This document shows, piece after piece, positions 7,102 to 9,285 of a stretch of 9,285 bases of DNA (positions are counted from its first letter, which is position 1; the number at the start of each line of letters is the position of its first letter). Source of the stretch: Chlamydia trachomatis (lineage in GTDB: Bacteria > Chlamydiota > Chlamydiia > Chlamydiales > JAAKFR01); NCBI GenBank assembly GCA_945861315.1, contig CAMAUB010000044.1, positions 1 to 9,285 on the forward strand. The letters are read 5' to 3'. The translations under genes and the position numbers were made by a program. Below the pieces are notes generated by a model. It saw only the letters and a program-made list of their open reading frames with translations. It made no database searches and was not told where the DNA came from.

Positions 7102-8063
7102 TTAGAAATTTTCCAGCAGCGGTGGATTTTGGGATCGGAAAAATCAATTGGAAGGGTTTTATGAGAAATTTCTTGGATGAAGCATGTTTCAAACAGAGTT
7201 GGATCAAAGGCGAATTTGCGAGAATTGGTGCTAAAAAAAATGATTCCACCAGGAGCGAGCAATTTCAAGGATTGAAAAATTAGAAATGGATAATCTTCTT
7301 GTACATCAAACATTTGATCCATCTTCTTGGAGCGTGAGATCGTGGGTGGATCAATAACAATCAAATCGTACTTTTCATTCTCACTTTCTAAAAATCTTAA
7401 GCAGTCAGCACGAACAAGTTGGTTATTTTCAAAGGTGAGAGAGTTGAGCAAGAAGTTTTTTTCACCCCAAGCGAGATAGGTATTGGACATATCAACGCTT
7501 TTTGTGAACGAAGCACCAGCTAGTGCGGCGTGCACACTAAAAGAACACGTATAAGCAAAAAGATTAAGCAGTCGCTTGCCTTTAGCGAGTGAGGCAACCA
7601 TTTTACGCGTTTGCCGGTGGTCTAGAAAAAGACCTGTGTCCAGGTAGTCTAGAAGGTTGATGTAGAACTTAACCCCATACTCATGAGCGACGAAAAAATC
7701 TTTTATTTCACTGATTTTTTCATACTGCTCAGTTTTCTCCCGCCTAAAGCGAGTTCTCCAAAAGATGAGATCTTCATGGGCTCCAAAGAGTTCGTAAAGC
7801 ACTTTTTCAACCTCAAGTCCTAGATCTTCGGGAATCTCAATCTCATCACGGTAATGTGGTCTGTAGTGGACACAAAAGCGACCTGCATAGAAATCGATAT
7901 CAACACGATATTCAGGGATTTCATGGTTATAGATGCGGAAACAATCACTGCTCGTACGCTTTGCCCATTTACGGATGTGACGATACCGTTTTCGGATACA
8001 GTTTTTAAAAGGAGATGATTTGTCTTCTCCGTCACAGATTTCTGGAAAAAATAGTTCAGTCAT
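7074..8063 (-). CDS. rlmK: RlmK-type 23S rRNA m7G methyltransferase (free-standing)
   Basis: This is a 329-residue class I SAM-dependent methyltransferase that follows the C-terminal (RlmK) half of E. coli RlmKL nearly end to end. RlmK makes m7G2069 in 23S rRNA. The N-terminal part carries the RNA-facing RKWAKRTSSDCFRIYNHEIPEY (start residue 31). Then come INLLDYLDTGLFLDHR (135-150) and motif I LLNLFAYTCSFSVHAALAGA (165-184), where Cys173 stands at the usual Gly of YTG. VDMSNTYLAW (190-199) holds the SAM-binding acid, and the motif IV equivalent is DPPTISRSKKM (238-248). KTLPIDF and IHRCWKIS mark the usual end of the family. The final nine residues (321-329) and the TAG stop are read from the foldback element. 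No RlmL/THUMP half is fused. The ATG at 8063 has no Shine-Dalgarno. Fold and family are secure; the exact target base is inferred. Confidence 0.88.
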   Translation of the reverse strand: MTELFFPEICDGEDKSSPFKNCIRKRYRHIRKWAKRTSSDCFRIYNHEIPEYRVDIDFYAGRFCVHYRPHYRDEIEIPEDLGLEVEKVLYELFGAHEDLIFWRTRFRREKTEQYEKISEIKDFFVAHEYGVKFYINLLDYLDTGLFLDHRQTRKMVASLAKGKRLLNLFAYTCSFSVHAALAGASFTKSVDMSNTYLAWGEKNFLLNSLTFENNQLVRADCLRFLESENEKYDLIVIDPPTISRSKKMDQMFDVQEDYPFLIFQSLKLLAPGGIIFFSTNSRKFAFDPTLFETCFIQEISHKTLPIDFSDPKIHRCWKISNNLSFGFIP

Positions 8064-8078
8064 GATTTTTTACACGAA

Positions 8079-8107
8079 ATAGTACCGTTTTTTCCTTTAA
8101 ATGCCAT
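8079..8107 (-). promoter_or_regulatory. Weak candidate promoter of the rlmK-like gene
   Basis: On the minus strand ATGGCA (8102-8107) and TACTAT (8079-8084) each match 4 of 6 consensus bases and are 17 nt apart. They would give a leader of about 10 nt, in line with the lack of a ribosome binding site before ATG 8063. In AT-rich DNA such matches occur by chance, so this is tentative. Confidence 0.22.
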
Positions 8108-8112
8108 GATTA

Positions 8113-8136
8113 AAGAGCGTATAAGCTCTTATTTTT
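8113..8136 (+). terminator. Small hairpin with T-run, terminator-like
   Basis: AAGAGC (8113-8118) and GCTCTT (8125-8130) form a 6-bp stem with a 6-nt loop, followed by ATTTTT (8131-8136) on the plus strand. It resembles a weak intrinsic terminator, yet no plus-strand gene lies upstream; the neighbour is the start of rlmK on the other strand. It may be chance, or it may end a short antisense or leader RNA. Confidence 0.3.
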
Positions 8137-8189
8137 CAGCTATAAATCTCAAAAACAGAGTGATTAATAAAATATTTATTGTATATAGT

Positions 8190-8218
8190 TTGAAAAAGTA
8201 TAGGGTTTCTGGTTATAT
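8190..8218 (+). promoter_or_regulatory. Sigma-70-like promoter for the small P/Q/R/E-rich gene
   Basis: TTGAAA (8190-8195, 5 of 6 to the consensus) and TTATAT (8213-8218) are separated by 17 nt. The tract just upstream (about 8163-8187) is almost pure A/T, as in an UP element. The predicted start near 8225 would give a leader of about 54 nt before the ATG at 8279. Confidence 0.5.
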
Positions 8219-8278
8219 GGGGATTAAGCCATTCAATAGAGTGAGCTATTTAATTATTCCTTAATAAACGGGGACACT

Positions 8279-8434
8279 ATGCCGAACAAAAAAAAAGACA
8301 ATCAAAGACCAAATCAACCAGAACGTAACCGTGAGCCAGAGCGTCAGCAACAACCTGGCAGAGAGCCACAGCGTTCTCCTGAGCAAAGACCAGCTCAGCC
8401 ACAACAAACACAACCCAATCCAAAAAAGCGATAG
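8279..8434 (+). CDS. Small Pro/Gln/Arg/Glu-rich protein, unknown function
   Basis: I do not recognise this gene. It encodes 51 residues: MPNKKK, a body made mostly of Gln, Pro, Arg, Glu and Asn with loosely repeated PER/REP/PQ units, and a basic PKKR end. It has no hydrophobic segment, no Cys and no aromatic residue, so it should be disordered, soluble, highly charged and probably basic. Support for a real gene comes from its context: a sigma-70-like promoter about 60 nt upstream, a purine-rich GGGGA (8270-8274) shortly before the ATG, and a strong hairpin 21 nt after the stop. It is convergent with the RhlE-type helicase gene and divergent from rlmK. Disordered basic proteins of this size can bind nucleic acid or act in stress tolerance; that is only a possibility here. 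Confidence 0.6.
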   Translation: MPNKKKDNQRPNQPERNREPERQQQPGREPQRSPEQRPAQPQQTQPNPKKR

Positions 8435-8454
8435 GGTAGAACTTCATTGATCTA

Positions 8455-8488
8455 GTGATGGATATCTTTCGATATCCATCACACTTTT
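8455..8488. terminator. Strong hairpin between convergent genes
   Basis: GTGATGGATATC (8455-8466) and GATATCCATCAC (8471-8482) form a perfect 12-bp stem with a TTTC loop. On the plus strand a short TTTT (8485-8488) follows, so it probably terminates the small gene. On the minus strand it lies just after the helicase stop and could protect or end that transcript, although no T-run follows there. The helicase stop codon (8489-8487) overlaps the TTTT. Confidence 0.7.
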
Positions 8489-9285
8489 ACCTCACCTTAC
8501 GCATCCCTTTTGAGGAACCTTTTCGCTTAGACTGTTTGCCAAATGAAGGAGCGCTACCACGCCGACCTCTTGAGGGTTTTTGAATCGGCTCTTTGCGAAT
8601 CGAAGGGTCTGGTTCATACCCTGGAATCACCATCTTTGGTAATTCACGTTTGATCAAGTGTTCTATCTCACGCAGCAGTGGGTGCTCGTCGATACAAACA
8701 AGTGACATGGCTTGTCCCTTATAACCAGCGCGGCCAGTGCGCCCAATACGATGTACATAATCTTCAGGAACATTGGGTAGATCAAAATTGACCACATGGG
8801 GAAGTTGGTCAATATCTAAACCTCGTGCTGCAATGTCTGTTGCAACAAGAATGCGTACTTGACCATCTTTAAAACGAGAGAGTGCAAGTGTGCGAGCTCC
8901 CTGGCTCTTATTTCCATGGATTGCTGCCGTACTAATTCCGTCGTCTTGTAGCTGCTGCGCGAGGCGATTTGCACCATGTTTTGTGCGTGTAAAGACCAAT
9001 GCTTGCTGCCAGTTTTGTGATTTAATCAAATGCGATAATAGTTCATGCTTACGTTTGCGATCAACAGGGTGGATCAGTTGTTCTACATGCTCTGATGCAA
9101 TATTTTGGCGAGCCACCTCGACTAGCACCGGTTCTTTTAGAAAGCTATTAGCAAGTTTTTTGATCTCATTTGAGAAAGTTGCAGAAAACAACAAATTCTG
9201 CCGTTTACCTGGCATCAGATTGAGGATCTTGCGCACATCATTGATAAAACCCATATCTAGCATACGGTCAGCTTCATCAAGCACA
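8487..9285 (-). CDS. rhlE: DEAD-box ATP-dependent RNA helicase RhlE, C-terminal part
   Basis: The gene runs off the right edge; 265 complete codons are present and the first helicase motifs (Q, I, Ia, Ib) are outside the window. The fragment opens inside motif II ([13 protein letters not shown]), so the GTG at 9284 is an internal Val codon and not a start. Motif III is SAT (fragment residues 34-36). The second RecA domain shows [15 protein letters not shown] (95-109), motif [15 protein letters not shown] (145-158) and motif [12 protein letters not shown] (178-187). The segment [20 protein letters not shown] followed by [10 protein letters not shown] is typical of RhlE in contrast to other DEAD-box paralogues. 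A basic Arg/Lys/Ser/Gly tail of about 35 residues, shorter than in E. coli, would bind RNA. RhlE unwinds RNA with ATP and acts in ribosome assembly and mRNA decay in the cytoplasm. Subfamily is confident. Confidence 0.93.
   Translation of the reverse strand, partial: VLDEADRMLDMGFINDVRKILNLMPGKRQNLLFSATFSNEIKKLANSFLKEPVLVEVARQNIASEHVEQLIHPVDRKRKHELLSHLIKSQNWQQALVFTRTKHGANRLAQQLQDDGISTAAIHGNKSQGARTLALSRFKDGQVRILVATDIAARGLDIDQLPHVVNFDLPNVPEDYVHRIGRTGRAGYKGQAMSLVCIDEHPLLREIEHLIKRELPKMVIPGYEPDPSIRKEPIQKPSRGRRGSAPSFGKQSKRKGSSKGMRKVR

Noticed and set aside
6990..7283. 97-codon plus-strand frame across the foldback element and the end of rlmK
   Set aside because: It arises from the element and the antisense of the methyltransferase and matches no known family.

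Overview
The window is AT-rich (roughly 40% GC by eye) bacterial DNA with closely packed genes, short leaders, few recognisable Shine-Dalgarno sequences and several palindromic repeats between genes. No ribosomal or transfer RNA gene and no phage or plasmid replication gene was seen. The proteins belong to Gram-negative families: outer-membrane lipoprotein channel, membrane-fusion adaptors, RhlE-type helicase. A free-standing RlmK-type methyltransferase, which in enterobacteria is the C-terminal half of the RlmKL fusion, together with the low GC, suggests an intracellular or amoeba-associated Gram-negative bacterium (environmental Chlamydiota or Legionella-like). This placement is inference and is not secure.

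Layout, left to right. Positions 1-221 (minus) hold the N-terminus of a YbhG/HlyD-like adaptor that runs off the left edge. A nested 93-bp palindrome (234-326) fills the gap to a divergent alpha/beta hydrolase (379-1056, plus). The convergent gap 1057-1201 holds a solo copy of the end of a foldback element and a perfect 24-bp tandem duplication. The centre (1202-6875, all minus) reads as one operon, transcribed right to left: heme catalase, outer-membrane lipoprotein channel, EmrA-like adaptor and EmrB-like transporter. Its junctions are a 1-nt gap, a 23-nt overlap and a 5-nt gap. Upstream of the catalase, a 166-bp foldback element (6936-7101) overlaps the 3' end of the rlmK-like gene (7074-8063, minus) and supplies that gene's last nine codons and stop. 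To the right are a 51-codon Pro/Gln/Arg/Glu-rich gene (8279-8434, plus) with a plausible promoter, a strong hairpin (8455-8482), and the C-terminal part of an RhlE-type RNA helicase (8487-9285, minus) that runs off the right edge.

How the genes work together. The central operon encodes all three parts of an envelope-spanning drug/proton efflux pump, and its first gene detoxifies hydrogen peroxide. This suggests a combined oxidative and chemical defence unit. The partial adaptor at the left probably belongs to a separate, ABC-type export system. RlmK and RhlE both act on ribosomal RNA or ribosome assembly but lie in separate transcription units. The most unusual features are the foldback element that has rewritten the end of rlmK, the matching element end that forms the hydrolase stop codon, and the catalase-led efflux operon. 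None amounts to a clearly new system on sequence alone.
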